This document shows, piece after piece, positions 6,853-14,840 of a DNA stretch of 23,424 bases (its first letter is position 1; every line of letters begins with the position of its first letter). The stretch spans positions 1 through 23,424 of the forward strand of contig CAZWZG010000035.1 in the NCBI GenBank assembly GCA_964638245.1, given 5' to 3'. Source of the DNA: CAZWZG01 sp964638245 (lineage in GTDB: Bacteria > Pseudomonadota > Alphaproteobacteria > Rhodobacterales > Rhodobacteraceae). The notes under the pieces are model-generated. The model was given only the letters and a program-made list of their open reading frames with translations. It was not told the origin of the DNA and made no database searches. The position numbers and the translations under genes were made by a program.

Positions 6853-7251
6853 TTAATCTACCACGACCGCTTCGCCCGCGGCCCACGCGCCATCATTCTG
6901 CGTCAGGGGAATGCGCACCCGGAAGGGCTCGGCACCTGTCGGTCCGATTCCTGTGACGAACTCCGCCGTCACATCAATCCGGTCTGCCCCGTCGGCATAG
7001 ATCGCATCCACAAACGCCCAGAGCCGCCAGGACTCGTTCACCCGGCCCAAGGGGTTTCCGTCGGGCGTGGCGATGTAAACCGCGCCGTCGCAGGGCTCTT
7101 CGAAAAAGATCAAAGCACCGTCCGCGCCTTTGTCGCCCGGAGCAATCTCGCCAACAACATTTTCGGGGAAGAATTCGGGCTCACCGCACCCGCCGGTTTG
7201 AGCGGCGACAGGCGAAGCAAGAACCGCGAACGCGAAAACGAATCTCAACAT
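6853..7251 (-). CDS. Small exported protein of unknown function (132 aa)
   Basis: ATG 7251 is chosen because it starts a classical signal peptide (MLRFVFAFAVLASPVAAQ, cleavage near 17) and has GAGAAAG upstream; the TTG at 7278 only adds nine residues before it. The mature part has two cysteines (Cys22, Cys54) that could form a disulfide, an acidic composition, and beta-like stretches (GALIFFEEPCDGAVYIATPDGNPLG, then RIDVTAEFVTGIGPTGAEPFRVRIPL). It is the first gene of a two-gene leftward unit with the 436-aa exported protein. I do not recognise the family. A periplasmic role is inferred only from the signal peptide. Confidence 0.7.
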   Translation of the reverse strand: MLRFVFAFAVLASPVAAQTGGCGEPEFFPENVVGEIAPGDKGADGALIFFEEPCDGAVYIATPDGNPLGRVNESWRLWAFVDAIYADGADRIDVTAEFVTGIGPTGAEPFRVRIPLTQNDGAWAAGEAVVVD

Positions 7252-7440
7252 ATCAAGGCACTTTCTCAAGCCCGGCAATACGGACTATCCGGCAGTCATT
7301 CCCCGATCCTAGCACAAACGGCGCGCGGCAGAGAAAAATCGAATTCAGGGCCACGATCCGCGACAAGTTTGGCTTTCCCTGCCCATGGCCACAACATATA
7401 GTAGATTCTATTCCCTCGCGCGAAGAAACGGGGCGGGCAG
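7252..7440. promoter_or_regulatory. Divergent intergenic region between exported-protein operon and mipZ
   Basis: This 189-base gap must hold promoters for both directions. A TAGATTCTA palindrome (7402-7410) and an AT-rich stretch (7393-7412) sit 30-45 bases before the mipZ start. TATAGT at 7397-7402 could be a -10 box for mipZ, but no -35 box at good spacing is seen. No gene was found here. Confidence 0.4.
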
Positions 7441-8250
7441 TTGGCACACATCATCGTTGTCGGAAATGAAAAGGGCGGCTCGGGCAAGTCGACCACGTCC
7501 ATGCATATCGCCACAGCGCTGTGTCGGATGGGTCATCCGGTTGGTGTTCTGGACCTTGATCTTCGCCAGAAATCGCTCGCGCGTTTCGTTGATAATCGCC
7601 GGACTTATCTGAAGGCCGAAGGGTTGGATCTTGCCAGCCCGACCTATCACGCGCTGCCAGATGTGCCTGCCGACAAGCTAAAGCCCGGTGAAAACCCAAA
7701 TGACAAGCGACTTTCGGCGGCGATTGCCTCGATCGAGAAACTCTATCCGTTCATCCTGATCGATTGTCCGGGCTCGCATACGCGGCTCAGCCAAATCGCG
7801 CATACGCTGGCGGATACGCTGGTGACGCCGCTTAATGACAGCTTCATCGATTTCGACCTTCTGGCGCATGTGGACCCCGTCACGGGCGACATCAAGGGAC
7901 CGTCTGTCTATTCCGAAATGGTCTGGACCGCGCGGCAGCTGCGCGCTCAGGCCGGGCTTAACCCCATTGATTGGGTCGTCGTGCGCAACAGGGTCGGAGC
8001 GCAGGCGATGCACAACAAGAAAAAGATGGCGATGGCCGTTGATGCGCTGGCGGAACGTATCGGTTTTCGCGTGGCACCCGGGTTTGCCGAGAGAGTTATC
8101 TTTCGCGAGCTTTTCCCGCGCGGCCTGACACTCCTTGATCTCAAGGACATTGGGGCGGGATCGCTGAACATCTCGAACGTCGCGGCCCGTCAGGAATTGC
8201 GCAATCTGATGCAGGCGCTGCGACTGCCGGGTGTCTCGGTCGAAATCTAG
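7441..8250 (+). CDS. mipZ: MipZ-type ParA ATPase, division-plane positioning
   Basis: MipZ is the alphaproteobacterial ParA/MinD relative that binds ParB near the poles and inhibits FtsZ polymerisation, placing the division site at midcell. The 269-aa product carries the deviant Walker A GNEKGGSGKSTTSMH (about 8-22), LDLDLRQKSLARFVDNR (37-53), which is a MipZ hallmark, and the IDCPG motif (107-111). A second half follows with VVVRNRVGAQAMHNKKKM and FPRGLTLLDLKDIG. The start is TTG 7441; an in-frame stop codon at 7402-7404 and the lack of other start codons make it the only reasonable choice. It overlaps the convergent membrane-protein gene by four bases (CTAG). Confidence 0.9.
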   Translation: MAHIIVVGNEKGGSGKSTTSMHIATALCRMGHPVGVLDLDLRQKSLARFVDNRRTYLKAEGLDLASPTYHALPDVPADKLKPGENPNDKRLSAAIASIEKLYPFILIDCPGSHTRLSQIAHTLADTLVTPLNDSFIDFDLLAHVDPVTGDIKGPSVYSEMVWTARQLRAQAGLNPIDWVVVRNRVGAQAMHNKKKMAMAVDALAERIGFRVAPGFAERVIFRELFPRGLTLLDLKDIGAGSLNISNVAARQELRNLMQALRLPGVSVEI

Positions 8251-9080
8251 TCGTTCGGGAACAGGGCGCCGAAGGCTCGGCGGATCGGTGCGCGCGGCTC
8301 ATTGGCGGGTCGAAGATCTTCGATGATCTCACCCTGACCGGCGAGCGGCTGAAAACGCCGGGTTTTTGTCGGTCCGTTGTCCGTGGCGACATCATCCTTG
8401 CCCCATGGCAAAACCTCGCGCGCGACGTCGCGAAAACTGATGGAAACGGCGAACAAGCCCATCGCAATCCCCGTCCAGAACAGCAGGCCAGAGATCGCAG
8501 TATCCTCGGGCAAGGCAAGCGCCGCATCGCGTCCGTTGCTGAAGGCTTTGACCGCATAGAAGGTATCCGACACCGTGCCGCCTGTGGTGGCGAGCGCGCC
8601 TTGCATGATCAGCCGGAACTGCTCTGGCTCCAACGTTCGCCCATTCAGCTCCACAAGCGTGCCATTGGCGCCAGTGCCTTGGATGCTGGCCACGAACGAA
8701 CGTTCGTCAAGGTTGTTTTCCGGCGACGGCGCATGGCCGACGAGAACGCCCAGCGCCACCCGGTCCCCGTCGTTTTCGGCATAAAGCGGGAACAGAACAG
8801 CGTCGACAAGGCCGAGTTCGCGCTCCATATCGACCACGATCGGTTGATCGAACGCGACCTGCGCTTTGAGGCTAATCTCGTCAGCAATGCCGGTGTGGAT
8901 CGCAGGGTCAAAGGTCTCGATGGCAACCGCTTCGGGAGGACCCTGGCGCAGAGCAAGGGCGCGATCCGCTGCGCGCTGAACCTGAACGTATTCCAAAACG
9001 AAGCTTGCAGCGATGGCCAGCGCGCCACCGATCAGCCATGTCTGGGCAGACGTCAGAAACTGTTTTGCTTGGTTCAGCAC
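8247..9080 (-). CDS. Two-helix membrane protein of unknown function (277 aa)
   Basis: The product has one hydrophobic helix near the N-terminus (about 14-34, WLIGGALAIAASFVLEYV) and a second at about 196-214 (ISGLLFWTGIAMGLFAVSI). The roughly 160 residues between them would be on one side of the membrane, probably periplasmic. They read as a soluble beta-rich domain (DEISLKAQVAFDQPIVVDMERELGLVDAVLFPLY). The C-terminal 60 residues are charged and cytoplasmic. The start is GTG 9080, with no ATG available near it and a weak ribosome site. It overlaps the mipZ stop tail to tail. No domain is recognised. A tie to cell division is not supported beyond the convergent position. Confidence 0.65.
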   Translation of the reverse strand: MLNQAKQFLTSAQTWLIGGALAIAASFVLEYVQVQRAADRALALRQGPPEAVAIETFDPAIHTGIADEISLKAQVAFDQPIVVDMERELGLVDAVLFPLYAENDGDRVALGVLVGHAPSPENNLDERSFVASIQGTGANGTLVELNGRTLEPEQFRLIMQGALATTGGTVSDTFYAVKAFSNGRDAALALPEDTAISGLLFWTGIAMGLFAVSISFRDVAREVLPWGKDDVATDNGPTKTRRFQPLAGQGEIIEDLRPANEPRAPIRRAFGALFPND

Positions 9081-9270
9081 GTGGGTTGCTCGTCTTTGTT
9101 CTTGGTCTTCTTGGTTAACGTGAGCAGGTGATGTGGGACCAGTGGGGCAGGACTGTGACCCTTTCGCGCCCGATTGTTCGGCATTCGGGGATAGTCTGTT
9201 TTCAGAACGGGCAATCGGTTTTGACAGGCGCTAACAGGTGTGGGACGGTGCGCGCCAAGGGAGGGTGATC
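9081..9270. promoter_or_regulatory. Divergent intergenic region upstream of xylB
   Basis: These 190 bases separate the membrane-protein gene from the xylose operon. A perfect TTGACA lies at 9221-9226, about 45 bases before the xylB ATG, but no good -10 box follows at 16-18 bases, so an activator or a divergent -10 may be involved. GGGAGG just before 9271 is the xylB ribosome site. No gene was found. Confidence 0.4.
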
Positions 9271-10722
9271 ATGTATCTGGGATTGGATCTGGGCACGTCC
9301 GGACTGCGTGCGCTGCTGATCGACGAGGATCAGAACACCGTCGCCGTCCAAGAGGTCAGCTATGACGTCACACACGCGCATCCGGGCTGGAGCGAGCAGG
9401 ATCCGCAAGTTTGGATCACAGCGACCGAGGCCGCACTCGACCGCCTGAAAAACAGCAATCCCAATGCCTTGTCAGGCCTTCGCGGGATCGGCGTTTCCGG
9501 ACACATGCATGGCGCTACCCTAATCGACGCGGACGGCGCACCGCTGCGGCCGTGCATTTTGTGGAACGACACACGATCCCATGCGGAAGCGGCTGCGCTC
9601 GATGGACATCCCGACATGCGCCGCATCACTGGCAATATTGTCTTTCCCGGGTTCACCGCCCCCAAGCTGGCGTGGGTGAGGGCCAATGAGCCCGACATCT
9701 TTGCGAAAATCGACAAGGTGCTGTTGCCCAAGGACTACCTCGGGCTTTGGTTAACGGGCGAAGCCGTCTCCGAGATGTCGGATGCCGCCGGAACCTCGTG
9801 GCTGGATACCGGTGCGCGGGCTTGGTCCGAAGAAGCGCTCGAGGCATCCTCAATGCGTCTCGATCAGATGCCACGCCTGATCGAGGGTTCCGAGGTCGCA
9901 GGAACGCTTAAGTCTGAGTTGGCCGCGCGTTGGGGGATCCCGGCGTTTTGCGTGGTGGCAGGGGGTGGCGCAGACAATGCAGCGGCGGCCTGCGGGACGG
10001 GGGCGCTGCAGGAGGGTCAGGGGTTTGTGTCACTGGGCACGTCTGGCGTCATCCTCGTTGCCCGAGGTGCCTACGCGCCGGATCCGGCAACAGCCGTGCA
10101 TACATTCTGTCATGCCGTGCCGGGCACTTGGTATCAGATGGGTGTCATGCTCGCTGCGACCGATTGCATGAACTGGCTGGCGGCACGGACCGGGAAGTCG
10201 CCCGCGGCCCTGACGGCGGCACTTGGAACGGATCTTCGCGCGCCGTCCGGCGTGCGCTTCATGCCCTACCTTTCCGGGGAACGCACACCCCACAACGACA
10301 GCGCCATTCGCGGTGCGTTCCTTAACCTCGACATTGCCAGCGATACCGAGGCGCTGACGCAAGCCGTCATCGAAGGCGTCAGCTTTGGTCTGATGGATAG
10401 CCTTGCCGCCTTGCGCGCGACGGGCGCCGCACCCGACAGTCTTCTGGCGATCGGTGGAGGTACCGGGTCGCGGTATTGGGTCGAACTCTTGGCGACTATT
10501 CTCGGGTTGCCATTGAAAACACTGGCCGCCGGTGAAACCGGGGCGGCCTTGGGTGCGGCGCGACTGGCGATGATTGCGGCGAACAAAAGTGAGCCGGCCT
10601 CCGTCATCACCCAACCTGCGATCGCCGAAACGATCGACCCCGACCTTTCGCTGGCCCCGGCGTTTGCCGAGGCCTACGGCGACTTCACGAAACTCTACCC
10701 AGCGATAAAGGCCCTCTCATGA
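9271..10722 (+). CDS. xylB: Xylulokinase
   Basis: XylB phosphorylates D-xylulose with ATP to xylulose 5-phosphate, feeding the pentose phosphate pathway. The 483-aa product is of the usual FGGY length. Motifs are GLDLGTSG with Asp6 (phosphate loop), SGHMHGATL (76-84), ILWNDTRS (96-103), the catalytic Asp235 in GGGADNAAAACG, LGTSGV, and the FGGY signature region FMPYLSGERTPHND. ATG 9271 is chosen for the strong GGGAGG upstream; the in-frame GTG at 9238 lacks one. It overlaps xylA by four bases (ATGA), so translation of the two is coupled. Confidence 0.96.
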   Translation: MYLGLDLGTSGLRALLIDEDQNTVAVQEVSYDVTHAHPGWSEQDPQVWITATEAALDRLKNSNPNALSGLRGIGVSGHMHGATLIDADGAPLRPCILWNDTRSHAEAAALDGHPDMRRITGNIVFPGFTAPKLAWVRANEPDIFAKIDKVLLPKDYLGLWLTGEAVSEMSDAAGTSWLDTGARAWSEEALEASSMRLDQMPRLIEGSEVAGTLKSELAARWGIPAFCVVAGGGADNAAAACGTGALQEGQGFVSLGTSGVILVARGAYAPDPATAVHTFCHAVPGTWYQMGVMLAATDCMNWLAARTGKSPAALTAALGTDLRAPSGVRFMPYLSGERTPHNDSAIRGAFLNLDIASDTEALTQAVIEGVSFGLMDSLAALRATGAAPDSLLAIGGGTGSRYWVELLATILGLPLKTLAAGETGAALGAARLAMIAANKSEPASVITQPAIAETIDPDLSLAPAFAEAYGDFTKLYPAIKALS

Positions 10723-12023
10723 GCTCTGACTATTTCAAGGATATTGCGCCGGTGACCTACGAGGGTGCCGACAGCACGAACCCCATGGCCTTTCATCACT
10801 ATGACAAGGACGAAGTCGTCATGGGTAAGCGGATGGAAGACCATCTGCGCTTCGGGATCGCGTACTGGCACAGCTTTGCATGGCCCGGCGGCGACCCGTT
10901 CGGGGGCCAGACGTTCGAGCGTCCCTGGTTCGGCGACACGATGGAACTGGCCCGCCTGAAAGCCGATGCCGCGTTTGAGATGTTCCGTCTTTTGGACGCC
11001 CCCTACTTCTGTTTCCACGATCTCGACGTTCGACCCGAAGGTGAGACGTTTGCCGAAAGCGTCGCCAACCTTGAGGCGATCACCGACTACTTCGCGCAAA
11101 AGATGGAAGGCCAGAAAACCAAGCTTCTTTGGGGCACGGCCAACATGTTCACGCACCGTCGTTTCATGGGCGGCGCTTCGACCAACCCCGACCCGGACGT
11201 CTTTGCCTATGCTGCCGCGACGGTGAAATCCTGCATGGATGCTACGATGAAGCTGGGCGGCGAAAACTACGTCCTTTGGGGCGGGCGCGAAGGCTACGAG
11301 ACGCTGATCAATACGGACATGGGGGCCGAGTTGGACCATATGGGCCGGTTCCTGAATATGGTTGTCGAGTACAAGCACAAGATCGGCTTCAAGGGCACGA
11401 TCCTTGTCGAACCAAAGCCGCAAGAACCCTCAAAGCACCAGTACGACTATGATGCTGCGACGTGTTTTGGATTCCTCCAGAAATACGGCCTGGAAAACGA
11501 CGTGAAGCTGACACTCGAACAAGGTCATGCGATCCTTGCCGGGCATTCCTTCGAGCATGAGATTGCGACGGCGACGGCGCTTGGCGTGTTCGGATCCATC
11601 GACATGAACCGTAACGATTATCAGTCGGGCTGGGATACGGACCAATTCCCGAACAACGTGCCCGAGGTGGCTCTGGTCTACTACTACATCCTCAAGGCTG
11701 GTGGTTTTGACACAGGCGGGACCAATTTCGACGCCAAACTGCGCCGTCAGTCGCTGGATCCTGAGGATCTGATCGCGGCGCATGTGGGCGGGATGGATGT
11801 CTGTGCCCGGGGCTTCAAGGCGGCGGTTGCGATGATGGAAGACGGCGGTCTCGAAGACGCATTGAAGGAGCGTTACGCGGGTTGGAATACGCCGGAAGCT
11901 GAGGCGATGCTGGCGAGTTCGCTCGATGCGATCTACGATCGCGTGCACGCAGGCGAGGTTGATCCATCGCCGCGTTCGGGCCGTCAGGAACGGCTGGAGA
12001 ACATCATCAACCGCTTTGTCTGA
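10719..12023 (+). CDS. xylA: D-xylose isomerase
   Basis: XylA interconverts D-xylose and D-xylulose in the cytoplasm, usually as a tetramer with two divalent metals per site. The 434-aa length fits the class II (longer) enzymes. The key residues are all present one position earlier than in Escherichia coli: His100 and Asp103 in CFHDLDVRPEG, Glu231 and Lys233 in ILVEPKP, Glu267 and His270 in LEQGHA, Asp295 in GSIDMNRND, Asp306 and Asp308 in WDTDQFP, and Asp338 in TNFDAK. It sits between xylB and a DeoR regulator, five bases before the latter. No dedicated xylose transporter is next to it. Confidence 0.97.
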   Translation: MSSDYFKDIAPVTYEGADSTNPMAFHHYDKDEVVMGKRMEDHLRFGIAYWHSFAWPGGDPFGGQTFERPWFGDTMELARLKADAAFEMFRLLDAPYFCFHDLDVRPEGETFAESVANLEAITDYFAQKMEGQKTKLLWGTANMFTHRRFMGGASTNPDPDVFAYAAATVKSCMDATMKLGGENYVLWGGREGYETLINTDMGAELDHMGRFLNMVVEYKHKIGFKGTILVEPKPQEPSKHQYDYDAATCFGFLQKYGLENDVKLTLEQGHAILAGHSFEHEIATATALGVFGSIDMNRNDYQSGWDTDQFPNNVPEVALVYYYILKAGGFDTGGTNFDAKLRRQSLDPEDLIAAHVGGMDVCARGFKAAVAMMEDGGLEDALKERYAGWNTPEAEAMLASSLDAIYDRVHAGEVDPSPRSGRQERLENIINRFV

Positions 12024-12028
12024 CGGCC

Positions 12029-12790
12029 ATGGGCACCAGTTTCCGCAAGTCTGAAATCCTTGATCTGGCGCGCAAAGACGGCCGGGTCGAGGTGGACGCA
12101 CTGGCGGCACGCTTTGGTGTCGCCGTCCAGACCATCCGCCGCGATCTGGGCGAATTGGCAGCGGAAGGCAAACTGGCACGCGTCCATGGCGGCGCGATCT
12201 TTCCAACGGGTGTCGAGAACATCCAGTACGAGGTGCGCCGCCAGTTGGAAGCGCCCGCGAAGGCTGCAATCGCTGCAGCTGTGGCGGCCGAAATCCAGCC
12301 CAACACCGCGCTGTTTCTAAATATCGGCACAACGACGGAGGCTGTCGCCCGCGCGCTGGTGGGGCACGAGAATATCACCGTCATCACCAACAACATCCAC
12401 GTCGCCACGATCCTTGCTGCCAACCCGTCCTGTGAGATCATCCTGACCGGTGGAACGCTTCGGCGAGCCGATGGGGGGCTGGTCGGTGATCTGGCGATTG
12501 AAAGCGTGCGTCAGTTCAAGGTCGACTTCGCCGTGATCGGATGCTCGGCGATTGATGGCGACGGCGATCTGCTGGATTTCGACCTTCAGGAAGTGCGGGT
12601 CAGCAAAGCGATCCTGGCGCAGGCACGTTCGAAGTTGCTTGTCGCGGATGCGTCGAAATTCGCGCGCTCCGCTCCGGCGCGGATCGCATCGCTGGCCGAG
12701 GTCGACGCGGTCTTTACCAATGGCATGCCCGCACCGCTGGTTGAAGCTTGCGCACGCTGGGGCACGCGGATGGTCGAGGCCGGTAGTTGA
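12029..12790 (+). CDS. DeoR-family transcriptional regulator
   Basis: The 253-aa product has the DeoR winged helix at the N-terminus (KSEILDLARKDGRVEVDALAARFGVAVQTIRRDLGELAAEGKLARVHGGA, about 7-56). A DeoR/GlpR sugar-phosphate-sensing domain follows: NIGTTTEAVARAL (98-110), VITNNIHVATIL, LTGGTLRRADGGLVGDLA, and FAVIGCSAID. Such regulators are usually repressors released by a phosphorylated sugar. It follows xylA after five bases and is probably its autoregulated repressor, with xylulose 5-phosphate a reasonable but unproven inducer. Other bacteria use a ROK or AraC-type XylR in this role. The ribosome site is weak, so it may be expressed at a low level by coupling to xylA. Confidence 0.88.
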   Translation: MGTSFRKSEILDLARKDGRVEVDALAARFGVAVQTIRRDLGELAAEGKLARVHGGAIFPTGVENIQYEVRRQLEAPAKAAIAAAVAAEIQPNTALFLNIGTTTEAVARALVGHENITVITNNIHVATILAANPSCEIILTGGTLRRADGGLVGDLAIESVRQFKVDFAVIGCSAIDGDGDLLDFDLQEVRVSKAILAQARSKLLVADASKFARSAPARIASLAEVDAVFTNGMPAPLVEACARWGTRMVEAGS

Positions 12791-12793
12791 GGA

Positions 12794-12852
12794 CCGGGGC
12801 GCTGCCGTCGCCATTGGTGTTCGAACCAATGGCGCACCAATGACGACCCCGG
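12794..12852. terminator. Nested inverted repeat between convergent operons, possible bidirectional terminator
   Basis: A perfect 10-bp stem, CGCCATTGGT (12809-12818) and ACCAATGGCG (12825-12834), closes a 6-base loop GTTCGA. Outside it, CCGGGG (12794-12799) can pair with CCCCGG (12847-12852). It lies exactly between the stops of the DeoR regulator and the ABC ATPase. No T-run follows on either strand, so it may be a factor-assisted terminator or a transcript-end stabiliser. Confidence 0.5.
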
Positions 12853-12876
12853 AGGACTTCCGACCAGAAGAAAGGA

Positions 12877-13935
12877 TTAGCGGATCCGTGCTTCGGTGTT
12901 GCCGTCAAAGACCATTACGCGCGACGTCTCGAAGTTGACGCCAACGCGCTGACCCTCATCGGAACGGGCATCGCCGCGCTCTTCAACGATCATCTTCTCA
13001 CCATTGTCCGAGACGACATAGGCGTAAGAGACGCCACCGAGGGCTTCGGTCAGCTCGACGGTGTGGGTGTCGCCGTTCAGATCAAGCTCGATATGTTCGG
13101 GCCGGATGCCGACCGTGACCGAGCTTCCGCCGGACGGCAGAGTGACAGGCGGATTGAGCGTTTGCTTGAGCGATGGCACATCGATCCCGCCATCGCCGAC
13201 TGTCCCGTCAAGGAAGTTCATCGCAGGCGAGCCGATGAAGCCTGCGACGAACTTGTTGTCTGGGTCGCGGTAGAGCTCAAGCGGCGCGCCAACCTGTTCG
13301 ATGACACCGAACTTCAGCACCACGATCTTGTCGGCCAGCGTCATGGCTTCGACCTGGTCGTGGGTCACGTAGATCATGGTGGCGCCGATTTCCTTGTGGA
13401 GGCGCGCGATCTCGACCCGCATTTCGACGCGCAGTTCGGCGTCGAGGTTCGACAGCGGTTCGTCAAAGAGGAAAACTTCGGGTCCGCGCACAATGGCACG
13501 ACCGATGGCGACCCGCTGACGCTGACCACCTGAAAGGGCGGCAGGTTTACGCTTGAGGTAGTCATCCAGCTTCAGGATCCGGCTGGCTTCGGCGACCTTG
13601 GTCTTGATCTCGGAGGCTGGAACGCCGTTCATCTTGAGGCCGAACCCCATGTTCTGTTCGACCGTCATATGCGGGTAGAGCGCATAGGTCTGGAACACCA
13701 TGGCCACACCGCGTTCGGCAGGGTCCATTTTCGTGACGTCGCGCGAACCGATTTTCATCTGGCCTTCGGTCGTCTCTTCAAGACCGGCAACCATGCGCAA
13801 AAGCGTGGACTTGCCGCAGCCCGAGGGGCCAACGAAGACACAGAATTCGCCATCCTCGATCTGAAGATCGACGCCGTGGATCACCTGTACATCGCCGTAG
13901 CGCTTGATGACCTTGTTCAGAACCACCCCTGACAT
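12877..13935 (-). CDS. ABC transporter ATP-binding protein, sugar import (UgpC/MsmK type)
   Basis: The 352-aa product is the ATPase that powers CUT1 carbohydrate importers from the cytoplasmic face. It has Walker A GPSGCGKST (36-44), Q-loop Gln82 in VFQTYALYPHMTV, signature LSGGQ (134-138), Walker B VFLFDEP (154-160), D-loop SNLD, and H-loop His192 in VTHDQVEAMTLA. After about residue 235 there is a C-terminal OB/TOBE regulatory domain (IRPEHIEL, VIVEE-like strands). ATG 13935 starts one base after the iclR stop (TGATATG), with GGGGACGG upstream. The matching binding protein and permeases lie on the other strand from 14893. It may also serve other importers, as MsmK-type ATPases do. Confidence 0.92.
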   Translation of the reverse strand: MSGVVLNKVIKRYGDVQVIHGVDLQIEDGEFCVFVGPSGCGKSTLLRMVAGLEETTEGQMKIGSRDVTKMDPAERGVAMVFQTYALYPHMTVEQNMGFGLKMNGVPASEIKTKVAEASRILKLDDYLKRKPAALSGGQRQRVAIGRAIVRGPEVFLFDEPLSNLDAELRVEMRVEIARLHKEIGATMIYVTHDQVEAMTLADKIVVLKFGVIEQVGAPLELYRDPDNKFVAGFIGSPAMNFLDGTVGDGGIDVPSLKQTLNPPVTLPSGGSSVTVGIRPEHIELDLNGDTHTVELTEALGGVSYAYVVSDNGEKMIVEERGDARSDEGQRVGVNFETSRVMVFDGNTEARIR

Positions 13936-13936
13936 A

Positions 13937-14752
13937 TCAGACCGTCCCCATTTTGTTGTGAGAGAATGTACGTTGATCCGGGAAGCGCCATGCCTCGGCG
14001 TCGCCCGCGATGTTATCTGCCGTATCGCGAATTTCGGGCAGCTGTGCCTGCAATTGCGCAAGCGTCTTGCGTGCCGTCGATGTTGTTACAGAAAGCGCGC
14101 CAAGCACGCGCCCGCCGCCCGTAAGGATCGGGACAGCGACACAAATGATGCCCGGCTCGTGCTCTTCGTTGTCGATGGCAAAGCCGCGTGCACGGATCGC
14201 GTGAAGCTCGGCCCGGAAGGCAGTTTCACCCACGACAGTCGTCGGAGTGAAGCGGTGAAAGCTTTGCTGGGGGATGATTCGCGCAAGCGCGTCTTCGTCC
14301 AGCCACGCCAGCATCGCCTTGCCAACGCCCGTGCAATATGCCGGGCCGACCTTGCCTGCCTGAGCATACATTTCGATGGGTTTGTCAGGCTGGCGTTTGT
14401 CGACGTAAAGGACCTGCGCGTTGTCCAATTGCGCCAGGTGAACGGTCTCGGCAACCTTCGTGGCCAGCCGGTCAATGTGGTCGCGTGCGATAGGGGCAAG
14501 CGAAGACTGTTCCCATGCCGCATGGGCCAGTCTTACAAGGCGCACGCCCAACCCGTAGGTCTGTCGATCCGGGTCGAAGGCAAGCATCCCCTGATTGGTC
14601 AGAGTTTGGACAAAACGATAGAGTGTGGCTTTGGGAAAAGGCGACGCTTCCAAGAGCTCGGAAAACCGAACCGGCCGCCCGAAGGCTGCGATTTGATCCA
14701 GCACGCCCAGCGCCTTGCCGACAGTGCCGTCGCTCTTGGCCTCTTCAGCCAT
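13937..14752 (-). CDS. IclR-family transcriptional regulator
   Basis: The 271-aa product has the IclR winged helix-turn-helix at about 10-72 (TVGKALGVLDQIAAFGRPVRFSELLEASPFPKATLYRFVQTLTNQGML), then the GAF-like effector domain (AETVHLAQLDNAQVLYVDKRQ, GKVGPAYCTGVGKAMLAWL, ARGFAIDNEEHEPGIICVAVPI, LGALSVTT). It probably binds a sugar acid or pathway intermediate and controls the divergent alpha-galactoside operon and itself. GGGAGG lies upstream of ATG 14752. The downstream ABC ATPase gene is one base away. A palindromic site in the shared 140-base intergenic region is a candidate operator. The effector is not readable; a galactonate-pathway intermediate is an inference from neighbours. Confidence 0.92.
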   Translation of the reverse strand: MAEEAKSDGTVGKALGVLDQIAAFGRPVRFSELLEASPFPKATLYRFVQTLTNQGMLAFDPDRQTYGLGVRLVRLAHAAWEQSSLAPIARDHIDRLATKVAETVHLAQLDNAQVLYVDKRQPDKPIEMYAQAGKVGPAYCTGVGKAMLAWLDEDALARIIPQQSFHRFTPTTVVGETAFRAELHAIRARGFAIDNEEHEPGIICVAVPILTGGGRVLGALSVTTSTARKTLAQLQAQLPEIRDTADNIAGDAEAWRFPDQRTFSHNKMGTV

Positions 14753-14793
14753 GTGTCCTCCCCTGTCTCATTGTCATGTGATCAATGAAACTG

Positions 14794-14824
14794 TTGACAT
14801 CCATAGCCGAGTCGCGGTTATGAT
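14794..14824 (+). promoter_or_regulatory. Candidate sigma70-type promoter of the alpha-galactoside operon
   Basis: TTGACA (14794-14799) and TATGAT (14819-14824) are separated by 19 bases, longer than the usual 17. Transcription would begin near 14831, about 60 bases before the binding-protein start. The long spacer fits a regulated promoter. Confidence 0.5.
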
Positions 14825-14840
14825 TTCAATATACAAAACC

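Noticed and set aside
6832..7401. 189-codon plus-strand frame across the 132-aa exported protein
   Set aside because: The minus-strand reading has a classical signal peptide and ribosome site; the plus reading is Arg-rich and featureless.
9221..9249. TTGACA before xylB considered a full promoter
   Set aside because: No acceptable -10 box lies 16-18 bases downstream, so only the region is reported.
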